The notes under the pieces are model-generated. The model did not search any database. It saw only the letters and a list, made by a program, of their open reading frames with translations, and had not been told where the DNA came from. Source: Heterostelium multicystogenum (Eukaryota > Evosea > Eumycetozoa > Acytosteliales > Acytosteliaceae). Taken from it: a stretch of 64,000 nt of DNA. The DNA lies in assembly GCA_003667245.1 (NCBI GenBank), contig RCNN01000011.1:1-64000 (forward strand), given 5' to 3'. Positions 49,815-61,769 of the stretch are shown here, in pieces. How positions within the stretch are numbered: position 1 is the stretch's first letter; each line of letters opens with the position of its first letter. The position numbers and the translations under genes are program-made.

Positions 49815-50005
49815 GAGAACAATGAAAAGTTGAAAAGGAATTCTGATTCCGAAAAGAATGTACCTGATAGGTAAGAAATAATATCTTTATTACTATGTTT
49901 ATTTGTTTGGTAAAGATACAGCATCACTCTTTTTAACTCAAATGTAAATGTAAAATGTTTCTTAAATCTAATCATTTTCTATTTTATAGTTTATTAATTA
50001 ATTGA
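49815..50005 (+). CDS. Orphan exon pair (end of a small or lost gene)
   Basis: A 56-nt internal exon-like segment (49815-49870) sits between TTTTTGCAG and GTAAGAA, both near-perfect splice signals, and reads ENNEKLKRNSDSEKNVPD. The next acceptor (TTTTATAG at 49989) allows the frame to continue SLLIN and stop at 50005. An upstream ATG at about 49638 begins MINYLKRQQQ but meets a stop. No 5' exon is convincing. This may be a tiny gene or the tail of a decayed one. Confidence 0.3.
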
Positions 50006-51199
50006 GAATTCAATCTTTTTTTAAATGAAATACAGAGGTATATGAAATGTCCACCGAAAAATATGAATAATTAATCTGGAACCCAAACTCCAGTTCATCA
50101 TTATACACATTCTGATAGATAATATGGTGTTTGATTTTGGGCATATAGAATTAATCTGAACTCTACTAAAACTGTGCATTTTCAATGGAATTTGATAACT
50201 TTTACATTGAAAACATTGATTTATTTACCGAGTGGACTCATGACTATTAAACTAATAATCTCATTATCATAATTCCAGTTTTCAATCTTTTTTTTGTTTT
50301 TCTTTTCTACTCAGTGAATGGTTGAAATGAACCATTCATTTCATTTCATTTAAATGATTAATTATTTCATCGATGATAGATTTTGATGTTGATGCTGTTG
50401 TTTCTGATTGATTGTTTTCACACATAACACAAATATGTACAAAATGACTTCTACATCATTAAAAAATAAAAAGCTATATTTCATAGGGTACCAATTTCCA
50501 ATCATTTAGATATGTATAGTTATGTCATTACATTCTGGTTGGTTTTGGATTGATATTTCTCATTCTCTGAAAGAATAACACACTAGTAAAAATTAAAATA
50601 ATATCAGATTTTTTAGGTTTTTTTTTGTTTTTTTTAAAAATTTGTTCGTTATTTTTTGCTCCTACTACTCTGATCAGTTTTTTTTGATTATTTTTTTGAT
50701 AGAAATACAATGGGGTTTGCCTGCTAATTGCCTCAGCTCTAGGTTTGATTTGGAATTTTTTAAAATTTGTTAATCAATATTTTTTTGGTTTTTTGATTTA
50801 TTATTGTGGATCTATACATCTCAACAATATTAATCGATGTTATAAATATATTATAAGTAACGATTATTATAGATTGTAGAACAACTGTTGTTTTTATTGG
50901 AGTAATAGTAGATCATCATCTAGGTCTAATATTTCTAATTTAATTCAACTCAATCCATTCCATCAATCAGTTTAACTATCTATTTTTGATCATCAACAAC
51001 AGCAGCAGTATCATTTGCATTCAATCAGATATATTTTTATTTGTGAGATTGATTGTAAGTCTAAGAAAGAATCAATTTTTGAAAGATTTCAGTAACTTAC
51101 TGAAAATTCATTCAGTCGCCGTCAAATATTAATGATCACATTCTTTCTTTTAAATTAGTGTAGATTGTTAGATTAGATTAGCTTTCAATAATATAATAA

Positions 51200-51660
51200 T
51201 AATAATAATAATAATTTTAGATGTATGATCCACTCAATTTGAGCTAACAAAAGTCATTAGAATAGTTATTATTGGTATGTTTGATAAGTCAGAGTCAATC
51301 ATCACCAAATATTCTTTGAAAACTGCTTTTTCAAATATACAATATTCATCTTCATCACACCTCCACCCCACCATCCTCTTCGAGGTCACCCGTGTTAACC
51401 ACTTTAGAATATGCGAAAATCGATTTATGTTGATATCTATCACATAGCATGTGATATTTGTTGTATTATTGTATTAGTCGTTGTTAGTAGTAGTAGTATT
51501 ATTATTTAAGAAAGAAAAATTAAAATTATAGCAATAACAGCAGCGCAGCAGAAAAGGATAATAAGAATATTGGTCAGGATCAACTGGTACAGAGATATAG
51601 AGGATATCTTCTTTTATAATATCTTGAAGTGTCACTTGTAAATCAACAAAACAGCTCATT
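51200..51660 (+). pseudogene. Possible decayed small-GTPase-like gene
   Basis: One frame (about 51229-51444) reads LTKVIRIVIIGMFDKSESII, a P-loop-like start with the G-x4-G-K-S/T pattern degraded, then HPTILFEVTRVNHFRICENR and FMLISIT. The last two resemble an ARF-type switch I and beta strand. From about 51547 a further segment reads AEKDNKNIGQDQLVQRYRGY, which recalls the switch II G-Q region. Codons in the middle (CTC CAC CCC ACC ATC CTC TTC GAG GTC) are of the favoured type, indicating former selection. The G-K-S lysine, the DVGG and NKxD motifs are missing. The opposite strand is also partly open (51659 to 51474), which weakens the case. Confidence 0.25.
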
Positions 51661-54616
51661 TAAAATTCTACTTATGGTAGTTCAAGTAGAATTTGGATTT
51701 GTGGTAGTTAGTTAAATAGTTAGCATAATTAGTCAATCAATCAATCAATCTCTAAATGCTATACATGTTCATCATCTCTTCAACCAACAAATCAAATTAG
51801 ACAAAAACAACTGCTACTACAAATAACCAATTGAAAGTGAATAACTCTGAACTACCAACCAATTAATCAAAATACATCTTTACCGTTTTTAAGCATATAT
51901 CAAATCACTCCTGTACACAAAAATCATCAGAATAATATAGGTTTGATCAATCAAAACCACACCACAATCACACTACCATCGATCAATTTGGAGTGGAGTA
52001 TGATACATGTTTTGATCATCCCCTCATCCACATTCGGAATCCTCTTCATGATTGACAAGACAATAGTTTAAATATAAATAGCACTTTAATATTTATATTA
52101 TAATATCCATCGACAACAATCATCATATTATTTTGGTTAAATCTATAGTTTAGTTTAGTTTACCTAGACTCACTTCTACCAATTTATTATATCTAATCAT
52201 TTAATGTAGCATTGGAAGCTCAGTTGGTTACAGTTAGCATAAATATTAAAATTGAATTGGATGTTGTGGGTAGACGAAGATGTTGGTGTTGTGTTATTTC
52301 ATCAAACACATTAAAACAACCATTCCCCACACCTCATTCGTTACACATTAAATCTTCACTTTCAGATGGAGTTCTGTTAACCAGTATTTTACTACTATCA
52401 TCACACATGCACACAGAATCCATTATGTTGGCTGAAATATTATTTTGATTATTTGATTGATCAATCAATCCCAGTCATATATGCCTGTTGTTGAATGTTG
52501 ACTGAAAAAAACAAAACAACATACTCAGCATCATTTTCACAAAACAATAACAATAATAATAGCATACCATTTCCACTGTCAACAACATCACGTCTCAAGA
52601 ATACCCCAACTTTAACTTCTATCTCACTTTTATTTTCACTCCTATATAATAATAATAATAATAATTTAAATTGTTTAACGCTACTCTTGCTCGTGCAACC
52701 AACAGCCAAAACAACAACAGCTGAGATTATGAACAACAACAGCAATATTCAAGTTATTATTTCCACCATTACTTATACAAGTAATTTGGAGAAAAAAACA
52801 ATCAATTGTCAGTTCAAAACCAAGTTGTATTGGATAGATGTGTTGTTTATTGTAGTGTTAGTATTGTTTGTTTGATTGATGTTGTTGTTAGAATGTTAAC
52901 ATTAATGTAAATTTGATTTGAGTTATATTAATATTAATTTTAAAATAATAATAATAATAATATATATTAATATAGAATTTATTTACTTGTTCATTTAGAT
53001 TTAGATTATTTTAGATTTAAAATTAAGTGTAAGTGGTAATGATATTATTAATTATTTAGATTCAGTATAGGTGAGTAGCAACAAATTCCACTTCACTCTG
53101 TCTATACCAATTTTTGACAGAGCTTCTCTAAAATCATAAGTTAAAACAAACAATATCCATCATCACTCTTATTCGGAATCATTAGCATTTGGAAAATATA
53201 TATCTGTAATAGTAGAAACAATAATCATACATCAGCAATAATAATAATAAATATTTATACATATCTCAAAATAAATATTATTGCAGCAACAACAGTGATA
53301 CCAAATCCAAATTCAACCTATCCCACACGCATACTTCATCATTCACCTTGACCATTTAAGTGGAAATACAATCTTTAGTTTGTATTTTAATCAACAGCCA
53401 CACAACCATTCTAAAAATAATCAATTGATTAAAACATAATTTCAGCGATGTAATTGTAATAGAAATTAACTATGTATGATAATTTCTATCAGTTGCTACA
53501 CTCACACCTACACCAACATCACTATCACCATAACCACCACCTGCCTGCACCACTTTGAATATTTTTTTAAAAGTGGTTTTTGTAATTGATGTCGAGTTAG
53601 AAGTGGGTATCACTTGATTTTATATGAGTGTGCTTGTGTTTCAATTGTCATTCTCCTCCTAATTATAAATATTCTCTCATTCCTGAGTTGGAGCAAAGCA
53701 CAGCACAGCAAGCAATCCAAACTAAGCCAAACCACCAAATTTATAAAACAATCAATATCAATAATAACAATAACATCATCATCATACTTATATCTAACAA
53801 GCAGCAAGGAGAATAATACCACTTTTCTTATTTTTATTTGTAGCTGAGTTGTAGTTTCAAAATGTTACTCTTTCTCTCGCTCACACTCAAAAACACATTA
53901 TTTTCAACTTCCAAAAAAGAATAGCACAACAACTATAGAAGTAATAATGATATATTAAGAAAGTATAAGCATACAACATATAGATTTACATTCTTCATCA
54001 GTCTAGTTGTTATGTGATCACATTACATTAACTGAATTCAGTTGTTTTCAACTCAATTCAACTCAACTCAAATCAAACATCAACAACAACAACAACAATA
54101 ACAACAATAACAATAACATAATTTCAGCATCATCCAAATTATATTATAATTTAAAAATACTAAATCAAAATGTTTAGATTGAATTAAGATTGGACTCACA
54201 AATCAATCAAAATCACATCAAACAAATTTACACTCAATATACCCAATTAAACACAACACAAATCAGTCCAATTAATTTTGATAATATTGTTGCTGGTTGC
54301 CATTTTGATTTGCACAAATAGCAGTCCAATCAAACTTGTTACCTACTCAAGATTTTTGATTACCAACAACAACAACCAAATCATCAAATATTCATTCAGT
54401 CAAACGAATTTAATTTCTAATTCCAATTTCAATTTAATATTCATATTTAGCAGTATTTCCAGTAAAGTCAAGAAATCAATCAATCAATCAATCAATCTCG
54501 TTCAGGATATATAAGAAGATATTCATAGATATTTATAGCAATCCGATATAGTTTTCAACAGGTCTACGATCACTTTTTTTTCAGTTTTGTTTTTATTTTT
54601 ATTTATAAATTGAAAG

Positions 54617-57600
54617 ATGATGGATATTTCAGTGATGGATGACTCCAATAATGGAGTTTCCGCTGAATCCAACAATAATCATTCAAACAGCAGCACCAGT
54701 GGCGGAAGCAACTCAAATCTTTCGTCACTTTTCCAAATGGAAATAGAATATCTAGAATCAATGGAGGCGGCTCCAGCTCTAGCAATTTGAAAAGTCTATT
54801 GAATGAAAAAAGATGAAGGTGGAAATAACAGTGGAAATGGCGGAAACAGCAAGATGTTGTCAAGCTCATCGCCCCCGCTCAATCCAAATCGACTCAACAG
54901 CATAGTTGTCAGTGCATCCAACAGCTTTCAAGAGAATCAACTCAATTACCATGAGCGAACACGGAAGCTTAGAGGATCTCTTCAAAGGAACTCACCCACT
55001 CTTGGCAGGTGGCGGAAACAGCAGCACTAATCTGCTGCGTTCCAACACACCTCACCGTATTGAGCGTGTCAAATCGAAATCTAGTCTTGAAGATCTTCTT
55101 TTGGTGTCTGAAGACAACTGGCGCTCGAACACACCCAATCGTATAACCAACTCCAACAGCAATAGTTTAGATGACAATTTGGCGCGGACTCACATTTTCC
55201 CCATACAAAAACAACGTGCCAGCCTCACATGCATCTTTTCTCGAGTCAGAGGCAAATGGCGATTCACACTCGGTTTTCAACCCCAACATCGATTCTCCCT
55301 TCTTTTTCCTCAACTAACCTCAAAGACCTTATCACAACACCACCCCCTTTGATATCCAGCAACTCCTCTTCGTCTATCACCACCAGCCTCAGCAGCCGAT
55401 CGCTCAACTCATTGATTGAGTCGGTGACCAACAGCAGCACTTCAAAGCTGGAAAATCTACAACAACAAATTCAAAAGGATAAAGAGCAGAAAGCTGAGCT
55501 ACAACCACCAAACAACAGCGGAAAAAACAGCAATACATCTCCAGAACTGCCATCACCCAGAAACATTGATGGTACTCCACCCACTGTCTCGTCGATTGTC
55601 CACCCTTCGCCAGTGAGACTGGCACCTTCTACCACAAAAACAATGTCAGATGTCGAGTCGGATTCAAATGAATATAGTGATGTGAGCGACGGCACCAGCA
55701 ATACTTCGCCAATCTCACCACAATCCGATGGAAATGCACCATGGAAAACACCTCAGAACACCACCAATAATAATACAGGCGATAAATTGATACAATCCAA
55801 TAAGAATGATCAACATAACAATGTAAATATCAATCAACAAAATAGTAATAGATTACATCAACAACAACATCAGCAACAGCAGCAACAGCAAGTAGCCATT
55901 GTAAATAATCCAAACCAACAACAACCACATTTAACTGTCCAACAACATCAACAGATGCTGTCAACGCAACCCTCTTATAATCCACAGTACCCTCACCAAT
56001 ATCCACAAATGATGAATCAACAACAATATCAATTCTATGCACATCAACAAGCACTTCAACAACAGGCTTTACAACAACAGGTACTGCAACAGCAACAACA
56101 ACAGCAGCAACAACAACAAATGACAGCTAAGAAAGAGAAAGAAACAGAGAGACAACCTTCACCTCCATATAAACAAATTTCAAAATACCCCTAAGCAGCA
56201 AGCCCAGCAACCAATCAAATCACCGACCCCACTTAACAGCAGCAGCGGTGTCATTCCAACTACTACTCAACAGCAAGCACAACCAAAGCGACAAAAGTTG
56301 GACTCAGAGTTAAAGAGTAGCGGCAACAAAACAACCAGAATCACCGCTAAGCATGTCGAGCGAAGATATTCCAGAACACTTGAAGCAAAGCACCGGAGCT
56401 GTCCCTAACACTGCAGCCACAAATCTCCAAGCCTATCCTCACTACACCAATGCTATATCCTTGGTCTCGTCGACTGGACTCTGAATCGCCGTTCAAGGGC
56501 ACTATGGCTTACGGTGTATCTACAACACCAACCTCTCCATTCTACGCCTATCAAGCACAAGACCTCGCCAAGAAAGAAACCGACACAGCTGCCATGTGGA
56601 ACGAGATCAACCGACACCTAACAAATCTAACACGAACCACCGCAAAGGCAATCAAAGGACACGCAATCCCCTTCCACGAAATTACCGAAGGAATCACCTC
56701 ATGCCATGCTATCATGGCCGATTTAGCTGAAATCATGAAATCTGTATGTCATTCTATTCACTATGAAAAATTCTCTGACTTTGACACTAACTTGCTTCAT
56801 TCAATCTTTAGAATCCAGATCCCAACTATGCAATCTATGTGCAAAATGGCAGGAAGATTAGTCCACAGAATCTGTCGTCCATCTCCAACACCCCAACACT
56901 CGGAAGTCAACCAAATGCTTATTATACTTCCCCGGCAATGCAGAGCCCCCATATGTCACCAGTGGTTTTAAGCTCCACTCCACATCCTATCCCACACCAA
57001 GGACAAGTCTATCCTGCACACCTGATGCCAGAGTCGGTGTATTACAACTCGGCACTGATGGGCAAGCAATTACAACTCTCTCCAAACTCGCTTCAAAAAG
57101 AGCGGAGCAATGGGACCGCGCGATTTGATGTACAACATGGTGCCCACCAAGAAGCAGCCACGCAGAAGAAAAGCTCGTTTTTGGCGAGTCAGAGCTGTCG
57201 TGCCATCAATGTGGTGTCACCAACACCCCAGAGTGGCGTCGTGGACCCAACGGTGCCAAAACACTATGTAACGCTTGTGGACTTGCATGGGCCAAGTCGA
57301 TGAAGAATGAAAAGCAAAAGGAGCTGCTAGCTTCAACGACAGGTGTCACTGTGATCGATCCCAAGAAAAACCAGAAGCGAAAGAAAGACATGGGCGACTC
57401 GAAGGTTGAAATCATTGGTGTGCCATCGAACAACAGCTCAATGTACGATGACGAAGACGACGAAGAAGAGGAAGTGATCCAGTCCACAAGCAAACCATGA
57501 TTATCGATCAGCAACAAAAGAAAAACTCCATCTCACCCTCCCCTGTTTTAAATCAAAGTGGAAATGCCATCATACAACAAGCACCACAACCATCTGTAAT

Positions 57601-57868
57601 TTCGAATCCACAACAACCACTGCCGCCAGGACTAATGCTTCAGACAACAGCTCAACAGCAGCAAGCGATGATGATTCAACAGCAGCAACAACAACAAATG
57701 CTTCAGCAACAACAACAACATCTTCAACATTTACATTTACCACCAAATCACCCAGCACAGCAACAACACCACCTCCACCCAATGATGCCACATCCCAATG
57801 GACAGCCACTGCCACCCAACACATTTTCCCCAAACACCAACACACCTGCACCTGAAGTTAGCAGCTAA
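54617..57868 (+). CDS. GATA-type zinc-finger transcription factor
   Basis: Start at 54617 ([18 protein letters not shown]). The N-terminal half is Ser/Asn-rich with repeated SLEDLL-type motifs ([26 protein letters not shown]) and [15 protein letters not shown]. Long poly-Gln follows (about 55850-56120). A compact conserved-looking helical domain ([40 protein letters not shown]) is interrupted by an intron at 56742-56812. Further on, [20 protein letters not shown] then [17 protein letters not shown] is a single class IV-type GATA finger (C-x2-C-x18-C-x2-C) preceded by basic [10 protein letters not shown]. The tail is acidic then Gln-rich. Several frame breaks occur (near 54725, 54960, 55200, 56190, 56460, 57160 and 57497). 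It probably controls development, as GATA factors such as GtaC and StkA do; orthology is not assigned. Confidence 0.88.
55845..56120 (+). repeat. CAA/CAG (poly-Gln) tract in the GATA gene
   Basis: Interspersed CAA/CAG runs encoding poly-Gln with His, Asn and Tyr interruptions, including CAACAACATCAGCAACAGCA at 55860 and a longer pure tract at 56090-56118. Typical dictyostelid homopeptide expansion; prone to length variation. Confidence 0.85.
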
Positions 57869-59333
57869 GCACTCCGCCCGTCAACCAAACCAAACCAATC
57901 ACTTTATTTATAACATTTCCCTCTCTTTCTTTCTCATCATAGAATTCATTGGAATTCAATCGACTACTACCACCTACTATATCATTCATTCATTCATTCA
58001 TTTATTTTAAAACTCTCAAATTAGAGAATAGCTATCATCATGCATTGGAAGGGTATTTAAATCTTTAATCTCTATTACTCTATCTATATTTATATTTTTA
58101 TTATTATATTTCTTTCCTTATATTATTTTTTTTCTTTGAGCATACAGCACCACCTCTATATTTACTTACATACATATATATATATTTAAAACTAATTAAC
58201 TAATTGTTGTTATATTTATAATTGTTGTTCTTTTATAAATCTCATTCAATCAATCAAATCATTGCCAAACCATCAGTCGGTTATTTACCTACCACCCTTC
58301 ACAAAGCCCCTCCAACAAATTTGCATGTACAACAAAACTAAAACTAATAAAACATCTGAGTATTCTTCAAATCCATCATCAAGACTGTGGACTCACACAC
58401 TAATTTTTTTGATTCTTCGATCTAGTCTTTGCATTCCAACACAAAGAATATTACATTGTAAATAATTAAAATTAACTAAATGATCAATATAATGCGAATA
58501 TATATAATGATCAGAATTTAAAGTATGCCATTTCTAAAATGCTTCGATTTATAATTGAATCACAACATTCGCCCAAAGCCCAACATCAGTAATATATACT
58601 TTTGTTAATTTGAATGAAGCCAACATAAATAGACAGATATTTAAAATTTTAAAGTAGTATAATCAATGTGTAGAATTTTTAAACTATTGTTTTGATACCA
58701 CCTTCCTTTTTGATAAGGATGAGTAGTAAACAACCATCGGTATTAATGTGTTCCCGATTAATAGAAAACAATTCACTCCTTTATTTTTTTTTGTTTTTGA
58801 TTTTATTAATTTTTTTGTTGGTGCGACCTACTCTTTAACATGAGTGTAGTAATAAAAGAATGATTTATCATTCGTTTTTTTGGAGCTTTGCAAATTGATT
58901 TACCACTTACAATAAATTTCTTCCGATATTTGGGTGAACGAATCATGCACCAAAGCTACAAATCATACTGCAAACAATTTAAATTTAAATTTTTTATAAT
59001 AAAATAAATTATTTAGAGTAGTATCTATATTAATCAATAGATAATTCAAAACAACAAGCTAAAAACACACTGAAATTATCGATCAGAAGTGTGCTGGGAT
59101 GTCATTGAAATATTATATATCCAACAGACTGGGGTTTTCGATTCTACCCTTTTGTTGCCCCAACAACTAAAACTTTCGTCAACATCACTAACATCACAAC
59201 CACTACCAACATACAACATGGAATGGTTCCATTTCATTCATTTGGTTAAGAGCAACACTACAAATAATATTTGTTATATATCTTACTAAACCCATTTATA
59301 TATATATCACACCAACCAAATACTAAATAAGAA
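57869..59333. other. AT-rich intergenic region
   Basis: About 1.5 kb between the GATA factor and the BioY fusion gene. ATTC repeats near 57984-58000 and poly-T stretches occur. Frames at 58262-58465 and 59089-59289 have no conserved features. No RNA gene seen. Confidence 0.45.
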
Positions 59334-60228
59334 ATGGACGTTATTGTTGGATCATTTGATGATAATTACATCTATGCTGAGACTCTCTCTGGTCGAAGGC
59401 TGCAAGTCCATCAAGACCCAACTATGAACTCTGTTGGACAGGTAAAGAGCAGAATTAGATCAGTCTACGAGATGGACGGTGAGGTTGGAGATGAGTTCTC
59501 TTTGTACCACAACGGTGTCGAGCTGGAGGACCAAGCCGACTTCAACGAATCCCTTATCAAAGAAAATATCCAAATTAGACGTAACACATACTCATGTTTG
59601 GTAGAACACTTAATTGCACGTTTACCAACTTGGCAAAAATGGGTGATTCGTGTCTTTGTTGTCTGTATTGCTTCCCTCTTCATTGCTGCCCTTTCACAAA
59701 TTGCATTCTTTTTGCCACATGCTAAAAACGTCCCAGTCACATTCCAAACTCTTGCTGTCTTCCTTGTCGGCTCACTTCTTGGATGGAAGATGGGTCCACT
59801 AGCCGTCACACTCTATTTGCTTGAAGTCTCGTTGGAGCTCCATTCTTTGCCAAACAGGCCCATGGTTACCAAATTCTTTACGGTCCCACCTCTGGTTATC
59901 TCTACGGATTCCTTATTGCATCTTTCATTGTAGGCTTTTTGGCTGAGCGTGGAACTGATCGTATCTATGTCTTCCACTGGCGTTCAACCTTTGTAGCCAT
60001 GATCATTGGTGATATTGTAATCTACATCCTCGGTGTCCCAGTTCTTGCCCACTACACCAATTGGACAATTGCTTTCACAAAAGTTTGGTTCCATTTTTGG
60101 TTGGAGATCTAGTCAAGATCATTATGGCAACAGTTTTAATCCCATCTATTTGGAAACTTGTTGCTTTTATTTTCAATCAAGATTTCACTTTTAAGGGAGG
60201 AATTTCATTATTTAAACTTAAATACTGA
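59334..60228 (+). CDS. Ubiquitin-like domain fused to BioY-type biotin transporter
   Basis: Residues 1-85 form a ubiquitin-like beta-grasp: IYAETLSGRRLQVHQDP, VGQVKSRIRSVYEM, EFSLYHNGVELEDQADFNES and ENIQIRR, in the order of ubiquitin strands and helix. After a short linker, a BioY membrane domain follows. It has about six helices, beginning VIRVFVVCIASLFIAALSQI, then the family signature VPVTFQTLAVFLVGSLLGWK, then GAPFFAKQAHGYQILYGPTS, GYLYGFLIASFIVGFLAERG and a C-terminal PFLVGDLVKIIMATVLIPSI. BioY is the substrate-binding (S) subunit of bacterial biotin importers and in some bacteria works alone; biotin transport here is inference. Two one-base deletions break the frame: near 59829-59831 (TCTCGTT) and near 60080-60084 (AAAGTTTGG). 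After each the conserved BioY sequence resumes, so the gene is probably intact in the organism. Single exon, about 297 residues. Confidence 0.85.
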
Positions 60229-61028
60229 AAACTAAAATAAACATGTTTAAAATCAAACAAAAGAGAAAATGATGAGCAACTTTGATTAATATCTCTTGTA
60301 GAGTTTTACAATTTATAATTCTTAGATGTTATATTCTTTAATAAATGATTAATAGTTACTACATTATGGTCAATCAAAGGAGTTTCTGAATCTCAATCTC
60401 AAAATCCATTAAATTAAATTCTAAAATATATCTATTTTCTCACCTCAGTGATAATAAATAACAATATATTTCTTTTTATTTTAAATTATAAACTAGAGAC
60501 CGAAATTAATGAAATAAGAATAGATAAATAAATATACTTTAATACTCTTTCTTGACATATTATATTCAATTTAAAATAGTGTCCAATTACTTAAAATTTA
60601 GAACCTAACTTTCCCCCCAGGTAATAAGTTCTACATGAAACCAAATATTTATCTATCACTCACAAAGTCTAGGAAATAAACTATAAGGTTAAAAAAGGAG
60701 TAAGAAAAGATTTGGAACTTGTTCAAATATGGACGATCATTGCCCAATTTTAATTAAACAGTTTGTATAGTTTTAGAACTAGGTAAGATAATAATGTGAA
60801 TAGAATACTTCAGGTCACGATTCGGGACCTAAAAGTTAGGTTATCTTCAAACAAAACCAAAATAAATGAAAAATAAGAAAACGAAAAAGATTTAAGAAAA
60901 TATCTGTGTGACCAACCAATGACAGGAGATCAATCAAAATGAGGTGAACAGACCAGATAATTTTAAAATAAAATACAAATCTTCTTAGCTAAATTTACTG
61001 AAAGGTTCAACGGTTTGCCCAAAACCAT
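60229..61028. other. AT-rich spacer
   Basis: About 800 bp downstream of the BioY fusion and downstream of the small reverse-strand gene (convergent 3' sides). No coding frame or RNA feature seen. GGTCACGATTCGGGACCT at about 60812-60829 has dyad symmetry (GGTC...GACC) but no known match. Confidence 0.4.
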
Positions 61029-61140
61029 TTTACAAATCAATTTCAATTTCTGAAATAAAATCAAAGAATGATGTCAAAATGCTTGTTTTTCCATTTGCAG
61101 AGGCTTACTTACCAATGATTTCGCCGAGGAGGTCGAACAT
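61029..61140 (-). CDS. Candidate two-exon micropeptide gene (15 residues)
   Basis: Exon 1 (61140-61113) starts ATG TTC GAC CTC CTC GGC GAA ATC ATT G and meets a consensus GTAAGT donor. A 64-bp intron ends TTTCAG, and exon 2 (61048-61029) finishes the frame to give MFDLLGEIIEIEIDL. Every codon of exon 1 is of the favoured C-ending type, striking in otherwise AT-rich DNA. A TATA-like TTTTATAGG lies about 40 nt upstream. The same exon read forward also has splice-like borders (TTTGCAG...GG|GTGTG) but poorer codons. Many short dictyostelid developmental genes have a tiny first exon; the peptide itself I do not recognise. Use of another acceptor could lengthen it. Confidence 0.4.
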
Positions 61141-61769
61141 CAATCAATACAAAACAGGGTGTGTGATTGATTTTTCCTATAAAACTGGATAGTTGACTGC
61201 ATCGATATTCTCATAATAAATACAAAATTGAATTGTTAATTCTAATCAGAATCAATAGTGGTGATGATGATAATAATAAATGACTGTTTAAACACGCAAA
61301 TGTATAACCTTAAAAAAGATAAGGGGGTTCAGCACTACCACATCATCACAAAAAACCTTTTACGGGTAACACTATCATTCACAATAACTGACTTGTAGTA
61401 GTAATCGAAACAAAACTGATCAATCAATTTATAATTATGCAAATGGAAAACTACATGTTTTGTTTGCTCATTTTGTGGGGCGATATGTGATGTTGTACAT
61501 GTGCGTGTAACTCTCATATTCCAAGACGATTAATCACTACACTACCACTATAGTGCCAAACTTGGTCAAGCAAAATACAGTAAAATTAACATAATAATTA
61601 TTATTATTATTATTATTATTTAATTTAACTTATCTGTCTTTAGTTGGCAGTAGACTACTGTTGCCAATCGATTCCCAACCTTTATAAAGCATTAGTCATT
61701 CAGTTCAGTTTGTTAATTATCATCCAATAATAATAATAATAAATCAATATATTATAAGATAGATAAAAG
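61141..61769. promoter_or_regulatory. Divergent promoter region with TATA box of the Cys-rich gene
   Basis: Lies between the small reverse gene and the cysteine-rich gene. CCTTTATAAAGC at 61680-61691 is a good TATA box about 80 bp before the latter's ATG, and TTTTATAGG (reverse strand, about 61176-61184) serves the former. Poly-(ATT) occurs at 61593-61620. A frame at 61335-61517 (reverse) is not convincing. Confidence 0.5.

Larger units (their letters stand above)
49266..54616. other. Very long AT-rich intergenic region upstream of the GATA factor
   Basis: About 5.3 kb. Besides the two candidate items listed separately (49815-50005 and 51200-51660), it is AT-rich DNA with CAA, AAT, TCAA and CAACT repeats. 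Frames at 49784-49975, 50528-50710, 52212-52448, 52461-52875, 53610-53847 and 54278-54514 are low-complexity. The length next to a transcription-factor gene suggests extended regulatory DNA or non-coding transcripts. I see no tRNA or snRNA. Confidence 0.5.

Noticed and set aside
52461..52875. Overlapping forward and reverse frames
   Set aside because: Generated by CAA/AAT repeats; neither strand shows conserved sequence.
61101..61157. Forward exon (AYLPMISPRRSN) at the micropeptide site
   Set aside because: Has splice-like borders but uses poorer codons and lacks start, stop and neighbouring exons; the reverse reading is more complete.
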